DNA of 64,000 nt from JAMZMI01 sp049115715 (GTDB lineage Bacteria; Bacteroidota; Bacteroidia; Cytophagales; Cyclobacteriaceae): positions 62,001 through 126,000 of the forward strand of contig JAGDZQ010000039.1 of NCBI GenBank assembly GCA_049115715.1. Reading direction: 5' to 3'. The position numbers were made by a program, and so were the translations under genes. The notes beneath the pieces are model-generated. The model was not told the origin of the DNA. It saw nothing but the letters and a program-made list of their open reading frames with translations, and did no database searches. Positions 17,546 through 25,380 of this stretch are shown here, one piece after another (position 1 is the stretch's first letter; each line of letters opens with the position of its first letter).

Positions 17546-17565
17546 AAAATAGCTCAGCTATTTTT
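17546..17565 (+). terminator. Possible weak terminator after the K+ channel gene
   Basis: AAAATAG (17546-17552) pairs with CTATTTT (17558-17564) around a CTCAG loop, and T residues follow. The stem is AT-rich, so termination would be partial; genes downstream may still be read through. Confidence 0.4.
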
Positions 17566-17603
17566 AATGAAAAGATTCAAAGAACATCAATAGCGACTAG
17601 CAC

Positions 17604-18791
17604 GTGAGATTCCTATTCTTATTTCCTTTATTGTACTCGGCGCTGGCCTATGCATGGTTCTTCAAGGTTTATAATTACTATTTTGATTTTAAAACGGCGG
17701 ATCAATTTAGTTTGCTATTTAGCTTAATCATCCCACTACTCCTTTCATTCCGATTCTTTGACAAATTCAATGTTAAATGGACTTGGCCGAAAGTCGTATT
17801 ACTAATTATCATTCCCGTTTCGCTACATTCAGTGATTGCATATTCTCTAAGCAGATTTGATAACACTTGGCTACTGATGCATATATCGATAAGCATTTGT
17901 GGTCTCTTAGCTCCGTCCATCGCTACCATTAAAAAATCGATAGCTCCTGTTATCGCAATATCACTTATTTGGTTGATCCCATTTAATTTTGAAAAGAGTC
18001 AACTCAAGTATTTTGATAAAGTTGTAGCCTCGATTGAGACAAGAAAAGGAACTGGACAGATTGTAAAATGGAAAAACGATTTCTGGTTTCATTATAATAA
18101 GCAATTGCTTTTTTCTACGATTGATTCTCATATTGCTAAGGAAGCACTAGTAGCACCTGTAATGCATTTGGATTCTTCACTAAAACGTGTTTTGATCGTT
18201 GGAGGTGAAAGCCAATTGGTTTTGGATGAATTGGTCAAATACCAAGGGCTAGAAAATATTACGGTAGTTCCATATGATGTTGAATTCTACAATTTTGTTT
18301 CTAAAAATAGCATTCGTTCTTCAGATGATTTGGATTATGGAATCAATTTGATAACTGACAAAAGTATTTCTGAGTATGTGATTTCAGCTAATCAGTTGTT
18401 TGATTTGATCGTAATTGACTTACCAAATCCTCAATCAACTGCCTTTGCAGCGTTCTATTCCGAAGGTTTTTTAAAGCTTTGCTATGAAAGGTTAAGCAAT
18501 GATGGATACTTAGTTACGAGAAGCCTAAACCTCTACACTCAACAAAAAGAAGCCGATCCAATCATAACTGGCTTGGAAAACAATGGATTTGAGACCTTGA
18601 GTTATCATGCTCAAGTACCATCTATTGGAGAAGTTACTTGGTGTATCGGGTCTAAAAAACAAACTATGGTGGAAATGGCTGATAAATTAAAGACAGTACA
18701 GCCAAGTGTTGAAACTAAATGGTGGAATAATGAAGCCATGAATATGATGCTCTCTTTTGGTAAAGCTGGATATCCAAATATTGATAAGTGA
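17604..18791 (+). CDS. Membrane-anchored aminopropyltransferase homologue, catalytically degenerate
   Basis: This 395-aa protein begins at GTG and has about five membrane helices in residues 1-130, then a soluble spermidine-synthase-like Rossmann domain. It aligns by eye with the intact paralogue at 21652-23211 across the whole soluble part. The dcSAM-binding motif GGGDG is GGESQ here (200-204), the YHE motif is AKE, the VDLD strand end is VPYD, and the catalytic DFPDP is DLPNP (272-276). I therefore infer a pseudoenzyme that may bind polyamine or nucleoside or regulate its partner, rather than make spermidine. It lies 63 bases after the channel gene, across a weak terminator-like hairpin. 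Confidence 0.8.
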   Translation: MRFLFLFPLLYSALAYAWFFKVYNYYFDFKTADQFSLLFSLIIPLLLSFRFFDKFNVKWTWPKVVLLIIIPVSLHSVIAYSLSRFDNTWLLMHISISICGLLAPSIATIKKSIAPVIAISLIWLIPFNFEKSQLKYFDKVVASIETRKGTGQIVKWKNDFWFHYNKQLLFSTIDSHIAKEALVAPVMHLDSSLKRVLIVGGESQLVLDELVKYQGLENITVVPYDVEFYNFVSKNSIRSSDDLDYGINLITDKSISEYVISANQLFDLIVIDLPNPQSTAFAAFYSEGFLKLCYERLSNDGYLVTRSLNLYTQQKEADPIITGLENNGFETLSYHAQVPSIGEVTWCIGSKKQTMVEMADKLKTVQPSVETKWWNNEAMNMMLSFGKAGYPNIDK

Positions 18792-18889
18792 AGGGATTTC
18801 TTAAATCTAAACCAACTTGTTGTTCATATGATCTGGTCATATTTGAATATAATATGACTAGTCCAACAAATGAATTTTGCTTGAGCCGT

Positions 18890-18964
18890 GCGCTCCGGAT
18901 CGCCGCGTTATCCTTTTTCCATTTTTTAATGGAAAAAGATATAGCGAAGAGCCGGTTAAAGCGC
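18890..18964. repeat. GC-rich imperfect palindrome with perfect central hairpin
   Basis: In the 202-base gap between two operon genes a long imperfect palindrome is visible. Its centre is a perfect 11-bp stem, CTTTTTCCATT (18913-18923) and AATGGAAAAAG (18928-18938), with a TTTT loop. The outer arms share GCGCT at the far ends and CCGG near the middle. The arms are GC-richer than the surroundings. It may be a dispersed palindromic element or an mRNA processing or partial termination site. Confidence 0.5.
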
Positions 18965-18993
18965 CCAAATATTTTAGATACGTTTGTTACAGA

Positions 18994-20124
18994 ATGACTC
19001 GTTCGAATTGGCTTTTCTCTAAATACTACGACCTCTCCTGGCTATTCGTTCCTGTTTGGCTGACTTGGGCTGTTGCCTTTGCATTGCCAGAATCAGTCCT
19101 AAAAACACCCATTTCAGCTTGGGTTTGGGTCGTTTTTGTTTTAGGTATAGATGTGAGCCATGTTTGGAGTACACTTTTCAGGACCTATTTGGATCGTGAG
19201 GAGTATGCTAATCATAGGCGATTGCTAATCTGGTCTCCAATAGTTGCTTTTCTTCTTTCTGCCGTTGTTGCCTCCGTTTCTATCGACTTGTTTTGGAGGT
19301 GCTTGGCCTATGTGGCTGTATTTCACTTCGTGAAACAGCAGTATGGATTTACACGAATCTACAAGGCTAAAGGGGCTGATTTCGGCAAGAAATTATTGTC
19401 GGACAACATGATCATCTATATCTCCATGCTGTACCCCGTGCTATACTGGCATCTGGATGCTGGAAGAGACTTTGAATGGTTTGTCGCGGGAGATTTTATA
19501 TCCTACGGCCTTTCGAGCAGCACGCTTTGGCTTGTAAAATGGATTGGTAGTGCAATGTACTTTTTATTGCTAATTGCATGGTTGATTGAGGAGCTGATGA
19601 GAAGTCGGAAGAATCAAAATAACTCATTGCCTATAGGGAAGGTCCTTTGGGTTTTGACCACTGCGGGAAACTGGTATATCGGCATTGTTTATTTTAATTC
19701 GGATCTGGTATTTACCATAACGAATGTTGTTGCTCACGGCATTCCTTACATGGCATTGGTAGTATTCTATCAGAATGAAAAGAACTTACTTCGTAAGAAA
19801 ACTAATTTTGTAGGTAAGAGAATGAAGATAGCATTTGGTGTCATCTTTGGGGCATTGCTATTTGCATTGGGGGAAGAATTTCTCTGGGATCGACTGGTCT
19901 ATCAGGAGCTAGGTGGTTTCTTCCATCAGCTAATCAATTTGCCTTTCCCTGAAATCAATGATACTATGAAAATATTGGCCTTAGCCTTGCTCTCTGTTCC
20001 ACAGATTACGCATTATATCGTGGACGGATTTATTTGGAAAAGCAATGCAAAGAACCCTTACCTAAAACCTGCTCTATTTGGTTCTGGAGGAATTCACTCT
20101 AAAGAGAATAAAATTGAAGCGTAG
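18994..20124 (+). CDS. Polytopic membrane protein with conserved-looking histidines, unknown function
   Basis: I do not recognise this 376-aa protein. The frame is open upstream to 18877, but the ATG at 18994 (MTRSNWLFSK) is preferred because the upstream part runs through the palindrome and is not membrane-protein-like. About ten hydrophobic segments are visible. Histidines sit near membrane faces in DVSHVW, FHFVKQQYGF, VVAHGIPYM and QITHYIVDGFIWK, reminiscent of integral-membrane metal or lipid enzymes such as Brp/Blh-like or desaturase-like proteins, but I cannot assign it. Its end overlaps the start of the FAD oxidoreductase gene, so the two are likely to work together, possibly as a membrane oxidation step. 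Confidence 0.75.
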   Translation: MTRSNWLFSKYYDLSWLFVPVWLTWAVAFALPESVLKTPISAWVWVVFVLGIDVSHVWSTLFRTYLDREEYANHRRLLIWSPIVAFLLSAVVASVSIDLFWRCLAYVAVFHFVKQQYGFTRIYKAKGADFGKKLLSDNMIIYISMLYPVLYWHLDAGRDFEWFVAGDFISYGLSSSTLWLVKWIGSAMYFLLLIAWLIEELMRSRKNQNNSLPIGKVLWVLTTAGNWYIGIVYFNSDLVFTITNVVAHGIPYMALVVFYQNEKNLLRKKTNFVGKRMKIAFGVIFGALLFALGEEFLWDRLVYQELGGFFHQLINLPFPEINDTMKILALALLSVPQITHYIVDGFIWKSNAKNPYLKPALFGSGGIHSKENKIEA

Positions 20125-21628
20125 AGATTTTATAAAAACAAGTGCGATCACGGCAAGCCTCCCCTTTTGGCTTCAGGCATGCAATACGTCACTTTGGAGA
20201 GATTCGTTTCCAATAGAAGTGCATTCTGATCACAAAGCGGGTCATCTAATGATGCAAAGTAGGGCTTGGAACTCTTCTGCTAATGAAATAAAGACAGAAA
20301 CGATCATTGTGGGTGGTGGCGTGGCAGGAGTAGCCGCTGCTAGTCAATTAAAGGGTAAGGATTTTCTCTTATTTGAATTATCCGACAAACTGGGAGGAAC
20401 TTCCAGATCTGGGAGTTTTGAAGGTATTTCTTTTGCTCAAGGGGCACACTACGAACTGGCGTACCCTGAATACTATGGTGAAGAGGTGCTAGGGTTGCTT
20501 GAAAGTCTGGGAATCATTCAATATGAGTCATGGAAGAAGATGTGGTCTTTCGTTGATAAACAACACCTCATTCCACATGGTCGAAGACAGCAATGTTTTG
20601 AGAATGGGAAAATGCGTGGAGATGTGATTCCGAAAGGGTATGATAAAACACGCTTCCACGAAATTCTGCAGGACTATAAAGGAACCATGGCTCTTCCTAC
20701 TCGTCTTATTGCTCAAGAATATCGCTATCTCAACGATCTTACTTTTGTGAATTTCCTTTCGGAAAAAATGATAGTGGATGAGCAATTGAAGAGGCAGATG
20801 AGTTACCATATGCTGGATGATTACGGTGGCACGGCTGATCAGGTGTCTGCTCTCGCGGGTATTCATTATTTCATGTGTCGTCCCTATACAGACATGGCTG
20901 TAGACTTGTTTTCTCCTCCTCAAGGGAATGCTTACTTTGTTAATAAAATGCTGGGGCGGGTTCAGACGGATCGCATAAGAAAAGACCATTTGGTTAAGAA
21001 AATAAACAAAACCCCAGATGGGTACGAGGTTGAAGTTCTTGACATTGCCAAACAGGAAGTATGTCAAGTAAGCTGTGAAAATCTTATCTACGCTGGCCAG
21101 AAGCATGCATTGAAATATATCTTCCCTGAAGAGTCAGAACTTTTTAAGAACGATTATGCTCCCTGGATGGTGGTTAGCTTTATAGCGAATGGAATTGCGG
21201 GTGAGTATGGTTTTTGGCAAAATGAATACTTGAGTGAAAGGCAGGACTTCTTGGGGTTTATTGATAGCAGTGTGCAAGATCAATCTGTTCTAAAGGGTAA
21301 GCGCATTCTCACTGCTTACTATTGTCTAAGACCTGAGGATAGAGAATATTTGACGACTATTCCTGATAATAAAGAGCGCATAGCCAATGAAACACTTGGT
21401 TTCATCGAAGAAATGCTGGATCAAAAATTGGATGTGGCCTCAGCATTTATCAATGTAATGGGACATGCAATGCCTATTCCGAAACCGGGCTATCTTTTCA
21501 ATGATGCTACTACTAAATCACAAAATGGAGTTGTCTACGCTGGAGTAGATAATGGAAGACTTCCGCTAATATATGAGGCTTTGGATAGTGGAATTCTGGC
21601 TGCAAGGAATTTTGAGATAAAAACATGA
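20114..21628 (+). CDS. Tat-exported FAD-dependent amine-oxidase-like protein
   Basis: The protein is 504 aa from TTG 20114, chosen because it gives MKRRDFIKTSAI, a classic twin-arginine signal ending at LQAC, a lipoprotein-like cleavage site. An ATG at 20078 would add an acidic leader that does not suit a signal peptide. The dinucleotide-binding motif IIVGGGVAGVAAASQL lies near residue 65, followed by the ELSDKLGGTSRSG motif, typical of flavin amine oxidases and phytoene-desaturase-like enzymes. The C-terminal VVYAGVDNGRLPLIYEALDSG fits the FAD-closing motif. In this polyamine context a polyamine or amine substrate is tempting but unproven. The gene overlaps the upstream membrane protein by 11 bases. 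Confidence 0.85.
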   Translation: MKRRDFIKTSAITASLPFWLQACNTSLWRDSFPIEVHSDHKAGHLMMQSRAWNSSANEIKTETIIVGGGVAGVAAASQLKGKDFLLFELSDKLGGTSRSGSFEGISFAQGAHYELAYPEYYGEEVLGLLESLGIIQYESWKKMWSFVDKQHLIPHGRRQQCFENGKMRGDVIPKGYDKTRFHEILQDYKGTMALPTRLIAQEYRYLNDLTFVNFLSEKMIVDEQLKRQMSYHMLDDYGGTADQVSALAGIHYFMCRPYTDMAVDLFSPPQGNAYFVNKMLGRVQTDRIRKDHLVKKINKTPDGYEVEVLDIAKQEVCQVSCENLIYAGQKHALKYIFPEESELFKNDYAPWMVVSFIANGIAGEYGFWQNEYLSERQDFLGFIDSSVQDQSVLKGKRILTAYYCLRPEDREYLTTIPDNKERIANETLGFIEEMLDQKLDVASAFINVMGHAMPIPKPGYLFNDATTKSQNGVVYAGVDNGRLPLIYEALDSGILAARNFEIKT

Positions 21629-21651
21629 GAATAGAGAAATAAGTACTTACA

Positions 21652-23211
21652 TCAATACACATCCCACCTTCCTCCAAGGTAGTATCTATAGAGTACAGGA
21701 TTGTGTAACCTGTTGACTTCCGTTTCAGTGTAGGTTTTATCAAATACTTCACCTCCAAAAGCTGAAATCAAAGTCAAAGACTCGTTGGTAAGCCATTCGG
21801 TCTTGAGGTTTCCTACGTTTGCCTTTCTTAGCTTGGATTTTAAATTCGTCGATTCATCTTTGGAGCCTATCACCCACCCCCATTCTCCAAGTGTAAGCAC
21901 CTGATTATGGAGCGGCAATGTTTTGAATCCAGCCGCTTCAATTGTTTTTTCAATACACTCAAAAGCCTGTTCCGCATAGTAAGGGCTACCAGCTTGAGTA
22001 ATGACATATCCCTTTTCACTAAGCACACCATAACATAGTTGATAAAACTCAAGCGAATAGAGTCTACCTAAATCTACAGTTCTCGGATCTGGAAAGTCGG
22101 CAATAACTACATCGTATTTAACCGGTGTATTAGCGAGATAAGTGAAGCCATCTTTATTAATTACCTTGACTTTCGGGTCATTCAAAGCATTATCATTGAT
22201 ACTTAGCAAAACTGGATGGTTTTGAGCTAAGGTTGTAATTGCAGGATCTAAATCAACTAGAGTAATCTCCTCAATATTGGGATACTTAAGCAATTCCCGG
22301 ACTGCTGCTCCATCTCCTCCTCCTAGCACCAGTACTTTTCGAGCTTCACCATGTAATTGCACCACAGGGTGAACCAGTGGCTCATGATACATCGCTTCAT
22401 CAAGAGTACTGAGCTGCTGGTTTCCATTTAGAAACAACCAGTAATCTCCTTTTGAATAGGTAAGAACAATTTTCTGATAAGGAGTTTGTTCGCTATAAAC
22501 CACTCTGTCTTTGTACCTAATCTTGTCTCCCCAGTCAACTACCCGCTCTGAAAAAGTCACATTCAGTAGAATGATTACGAGTACACAAATGGCATAGCTC
22601 ACAAAGTTCTTTCTTCGCTTTTGTGGAATCTCCGACCACACTACGCCAACCAGAGTCAAGGCAACTAAAAAGTTAATTCCTCCCAAAATTGGTGGCGTAT
22701 AAGTAAGCCCTAGATGAGGTAGTCCGATAAAAGCAAAAAACACTCCTCCTGCCAAGCTTCCATAATAATCGTTTTCTAAGGCTGAAGATATGTTCACCTT
22801 CAAATTTTGAAATTGCTCGTTGAGTCGAATCACAATAGGTATTTCCATACCGATAAGTAAACCTACAAGAATGGAGAGCGCATAAATAATGAAAGTGGTA
22901 TCTCCATAAAACGCGAAAAAGGTGTAGACGATTACTGTAACATTCGTAGCTACAATGGAAAGTGCAAATTCGATTAGAACGAATTTTTCCAATAGAGAAT
23001 CTTCAAAACGCTTACTCAAACGGCTACCCAACCCCATAGAAAACAGCATGATCGAGACGATCATGGTCCATTGAAAGACAGAGTCTCCCAGGAAATAGGT
23101 TGCTAAAGTGGATAGCGTGTACTCAGAAACGATTCCAGATAAGCCTGTTGCAAAAAGCGCAGCTTTTAGAAATGTAGACGTGTACTTCAAGGACTTATAG
23201 CGCCCAAACAA
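21652..23211 (-). CDS. Membrane-anchored polyamine aminopropyltransferase (spermidine-synthase type)
   Basis: This 519-aa protein has seven predicted membrane helices in the first 200 residues, then a spermidine-synthase domain with intact motifs: YHEPLVH near 273, GGGDG at 297-301, VDLDP, and the catalytic DFPDP near 371. It should transfer aminopropyl groups from decarboxylated AdoMet, supplied by SpeD at 16433, to an amine; spermidine, another polyamine or thermospermine cannot be told apart. The start is TTG at 23211, since no ATG lies before the first helix; it overlaps the DUF350 gene by 17 bases, showing coupling. It is the last gene of the long PspA/flotillin/AAA operon. Confidence 0.9.
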   Translation of the reverse strand: MFGRYKSLKYTSTFLKAALFATGLSGIVSEYTLSTLATYFLGDSVFQWTMIVSIMLFSMGLGSRLSKRFEDSLLEKFVLIEFALSIVATNVTVIVYTFFAFYGDTTFIIYALSILVGLLIGMEIPIVIRLNEQFQNLKVNISSALENDYYGSLAGGVFFAFIGLPHLGLTYTPPILGGINFLVALTLVGVVWSEIPQKRRKNFVSYAICVLVIILLNVTFSERVVDWGDKIRYKDRVVYSEQTPYQKIVLTYSKGDYWLFLNGNQQLSTLDEAMYHEPLVHPVVQLHGEARKVLVLGGGDGAAVRELLKYPNIEEITLVDLDPAITTLAQNHPVLLSINDNALNDPKVKVINKDGFTYLANTPVKYDVVIADFPDPRTVDLGRLYSLEFYQLCYGVLSEKGYVITQAGSPYYAEQAFECIEKTIEAAGFKTLPLHNQVLTLGEWGWVIGSKDESTNLKSKLRKANVGNLKTEWLTNESLTLISAFGGEVFDKTYTETEVNRLHNPVLYRYYLGGRWDVY

Positions 23212-24058
23212 TCAGCATTGATCCTCCAATATAAGCGAAAGCTTCTACCAAAGCAGCACCAGAATTTGGGTGTTCTTGATTGATAATTTTATCTGTTAAC
23301 TTTTGACCTGGCAACAAGATTTTGTCTGTCATAAACCTCGCTATCGGTAGGAATATCAAACCAATTAAAACATCAATTCCTACATCTTCAAGTGTGATGA
23401 TCCAGCTTTCAAAATCGTGTGTCAACGCAAATCGTATCAGGTTTGCAATCGCAATGATTGCTCCCGCATAACCTATACCAACAGCTACATTCCCCTTTTG
23501 AATGTGATCATGTATATTGTATGGAGTAATGAGGTTATAAACTAAAGTAGTGATGAATAAAATACCCTGCCCAAGAATCCAATAAAGCACAGCCGTCACA
23601 ATTGGTCCTCCCGTGCCATGCCCTTCTCCATGAATAGCTCCCAATACAATCAATCCTGTTGCAATGGCATTTGCTGCTTCTACGATACCAGAGCCTAGGT
23701 TTTTCTCTTCTATTATTTCCTTCTTAAGATCAAATTTGGAAAGGATTACTTTGTTATTAATGATCAATGACAAATTCAAAAGAACGATTGAGAGCACGCC
23801 GTAGATCCCAATATTGATCAAATCTTCTTGTAGGCCATAAGACTCGCCTAGAACTGCGCTTCCAATGGCTAGTAAAAGTCCTATGAAGTAGCCAACATGT
23901 GCTACCGCAAATGATAAGTTATCCTTCTCTACCAATTCATATCCTATTTTAATTTTTGGATGAAAAAGTTGATACACAAACTTCCCAACAATAAACAGGA
24001 CAAAACTTGCTAAGATGTATATGACTGTGGTAAGAATACCATCTAATAATGCTTCCAT
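23195..24058 (-). CDS. DUF350 (YjfL-like) membrane protein, tandem repeat
   Basis: This 287-aa protein has about eight membrane helices arranged as two DUF350 units (roughly residues 10-140 and 145-287), each with an internal FAVAHVGYFIGLLLA-like or VAVGIGYAGAIIA-like segment. DUF350 is the YjfL family, found in E. coli in the yjfIJKLM cluster beside a PspA homologue. The biochemical role is unknown. It is coupled to the aminopropyltransferase gene by a 17-base overlap and follows the lipoprotein gene by 32 bases. Confidence 0.88.
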   Translation of the reverse strand: MEALLDGILTTVIYILASFVLFIVGKFVYQLFHPKIKIGYELVEKDNLSFAVAHVGYFIGLLLAIGSAVLGESYGLQEDLINIGIYGVLSIVLLNLSLIINNKVILSKFDLKKEIIEEKNLGSGIVEAANAIATGLIVLGAIHGEGHGTGGPIVTAVLYWILGQGILFITTLVYNLITPYNIHDHIQKGNVAVGIGYAGAIIAIANLIRFALTHDFESWIITLEDVGIDVLIGLIFLPIARFMTDKILLPGQKLTDKIINQEHPNSGAALVEAFAYIGGSMLIVWAL

Positions 24059-24090
24059 GATCTTATAAGGTTATCTGATGAATTGATGTA

Positions 24091-24816
24091 TTATTTTCCA
24101 AAGCCGCCTCCCTTAGAACGCCACCCACCTGAAGTACTTCCAGATCTGGAAGTTCTAGATGCTACGTTTTGCTTGAATGAGGATCTGTTTCTACTCCAGC
24201 TTGATGATGGATTTGCTGTTCGATTATATCGGCTATTGGTACCATAGTAGGATCTACCAGAAGCGGTTGGCCCATAGTAACTACGCCCGCTACCATAGTA
24301 GCCACCGCGCCAGTCATTGTAATAACTTCTTCTTGCAGGGTATGCCATCATATTAAACATGCTTGACATCATCGCATAGCGACCATAAAAAGCCCAAAAG
24401 CTGTTGCCACTGCTATCTGTAGACCATTGGCCGTATTTGCGATTGCCAACGTAGTTACTATACCCAGGAGGTGCGACTGCTTTGCTTAGGTGGCCAGTAC
24501 TATCTCTTGCAGCCACTTCCATCCCCATATTATTGACATGTTGATTGAATTCCTCCTTACTTACTTCAAGCCAGCTGGTTGTGTATTCATCAAGGTCACC
24601 TGATTTATCTTCTTGAATAATTCTGTATTGATGATGAAAAGTTTCAAAGAAATTGCCTTGCACATCCATGTCATAAAGAATGACAGTGAAAACCTGATCA
24701 GTAGGAAGATCGCGAACGATCTCATCAATTTTGCTCTTCTTAAAATCACTTCCTCCACATCCTGCAAGCATTAGTGTGACTAAAACGATTAACAATGTAG
24801 TTTTTGTCGTTTTCAT
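24091..24816 (-). CDS. Lipoprotein with Gly/Ser/Tyr/Arg-rich tail
   Basis: This 241-aa protein has a lipoprotein signal ending in LMLAGC. Residues 25-115 form a compact domain, followed by a hydrophobic patch (SFWAFYGRYAMMSSMFNMMAY in part) and a low-complexity tail of about 90 residues made of Ser, Gly, Tyr and Arg that ends in GGGFGK. The layout resembles E. coli YjfM (DUF1190), which sits in the same type of cluster, but sequence identity is not clear, so this is inference. The tail is likely disordered and could bind wall or membrane. It lies 14 bases downstream of the DUF4178 gene. Confidence 0.8.
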   Translation of the reverse strand: MKTTKTTLLIVLVTLMLAGCGGSDFKKSKIDEIVRDLPTDQVFTVILYDMDVQGNFFETFHHQYRIIQEDKSGDLDEYTTSWLEVSKEEFNQHVNNMGMEVAARDSTGHLSKAVAPPGYSNYVGNRKYGQWSTDSSGNSFWAFYGRYAMMSSMFNMMAYPARRSYYNDWRGGYYGSGRSYYGPTASGRSYYGTNSRYNRTANPSSSWSRNRSSFKQNVASRTSRSGSTSGGWRSKGGGFGK

Positions 24817-24830
24817 TTTTTGCTATTTAA

Positions 24831-25364
24831 TTAGCCTGGGATAATATTTGAAACTTTATATTGTTCTAACACAATTCCAGAAGAGGCTTCTACCGTTCTG
24901 TCATCCCACTGAGTCAATGAAATAAAATTCTCTTCATCTTCATCTAAATACTCATAGGCGATCAACTCTTCCCACTCTTTCTCCTTCTTAGCGCAATCTC
25001 TAAAATATCCAGCACTATCGGAATGCAAATAGTAAACTTTTCCATCCAAATGAATTTTATCTGGAGCTTTCTTCTCTGTAATTGCTTCAAATACGTTCTC
25101 TTCGATCTTTCTAATCTTAAGAGACTTAGCCATCGTAAGTACAATATCACCATCATCCTCTACCCCTAGGAAACCAACTTCATCTCCACTGTCTACTTTG
25201 TACTCCTTGCTGAAATTATGATCACCCCAATCATACTCATACACTTCTTTGACCACCCATGACTTCATGTCGTAATCAAAGATAAATCCAACATTCAAAT
25301 CCTTGACACTCAAGTTGGTAATATCGTATTCCGGTTCTATTTTCTTTTTGAATATATTGAACAT
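24831..25364 (-). CDS. DUF4178 domain protein
   Basis: This 177-aa soluble protein shows the DUF4178 pattern: a first beta-rich region ending in WVVKEVYEYDWGDHN, acidic turns, and a closing LTQWDDRTVEASSGIVLEQYKV. Residues such as YYLHSDSAGYFRDC and WEELIAYEYLDEDE are typical. DUF4178 proteins are often encoded next to DUF350 and polyamine genes; their activity is unknown. It lies 16 bases after the TPM-like gene stop side in the operon. Confidence 0.82.
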   Translation of the reverse strand: MFNIFKKKIEPEYDITNLSVKDLNVGFIFDYDMKSWVVKEVYEYDWGDHNFSKEYKVDSGDEVGFLGVEDDGDIVLTMAKSLKIRKIEENVFEAITEKKAPDKIHLDGKVYYLHSDSAGYFRDCAKKEKEWEELIAYEYLDEDEENFISLTQWDDRTVEASSGIVLEQYKVSNIIPG

Positions 25365-25380
25365 AGTATTTTTAGTTTAA

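Noticed and set aside
18877..18993. N-terminal extension of the membrane protein from 18877
   Set aside because: The segment runs through the GC-rich palindrome and encodes a Cys/Arg/Pro-rich stretch unlike a membrane protein; Met at 18994 starts a clean first helix.
20078..20113. Longer start for the FAD oxidoreductase
   Set aside because: It adds an acidic leader before the twin-arginine signal; the TTG at 20114 gives a normal Tat signal.
20528..21106. 192-aa antisense ORF in the FAD oxidoreductase gene
   Set aside because: It lies fully within the conserved FAD gene and has no recognisable domain.
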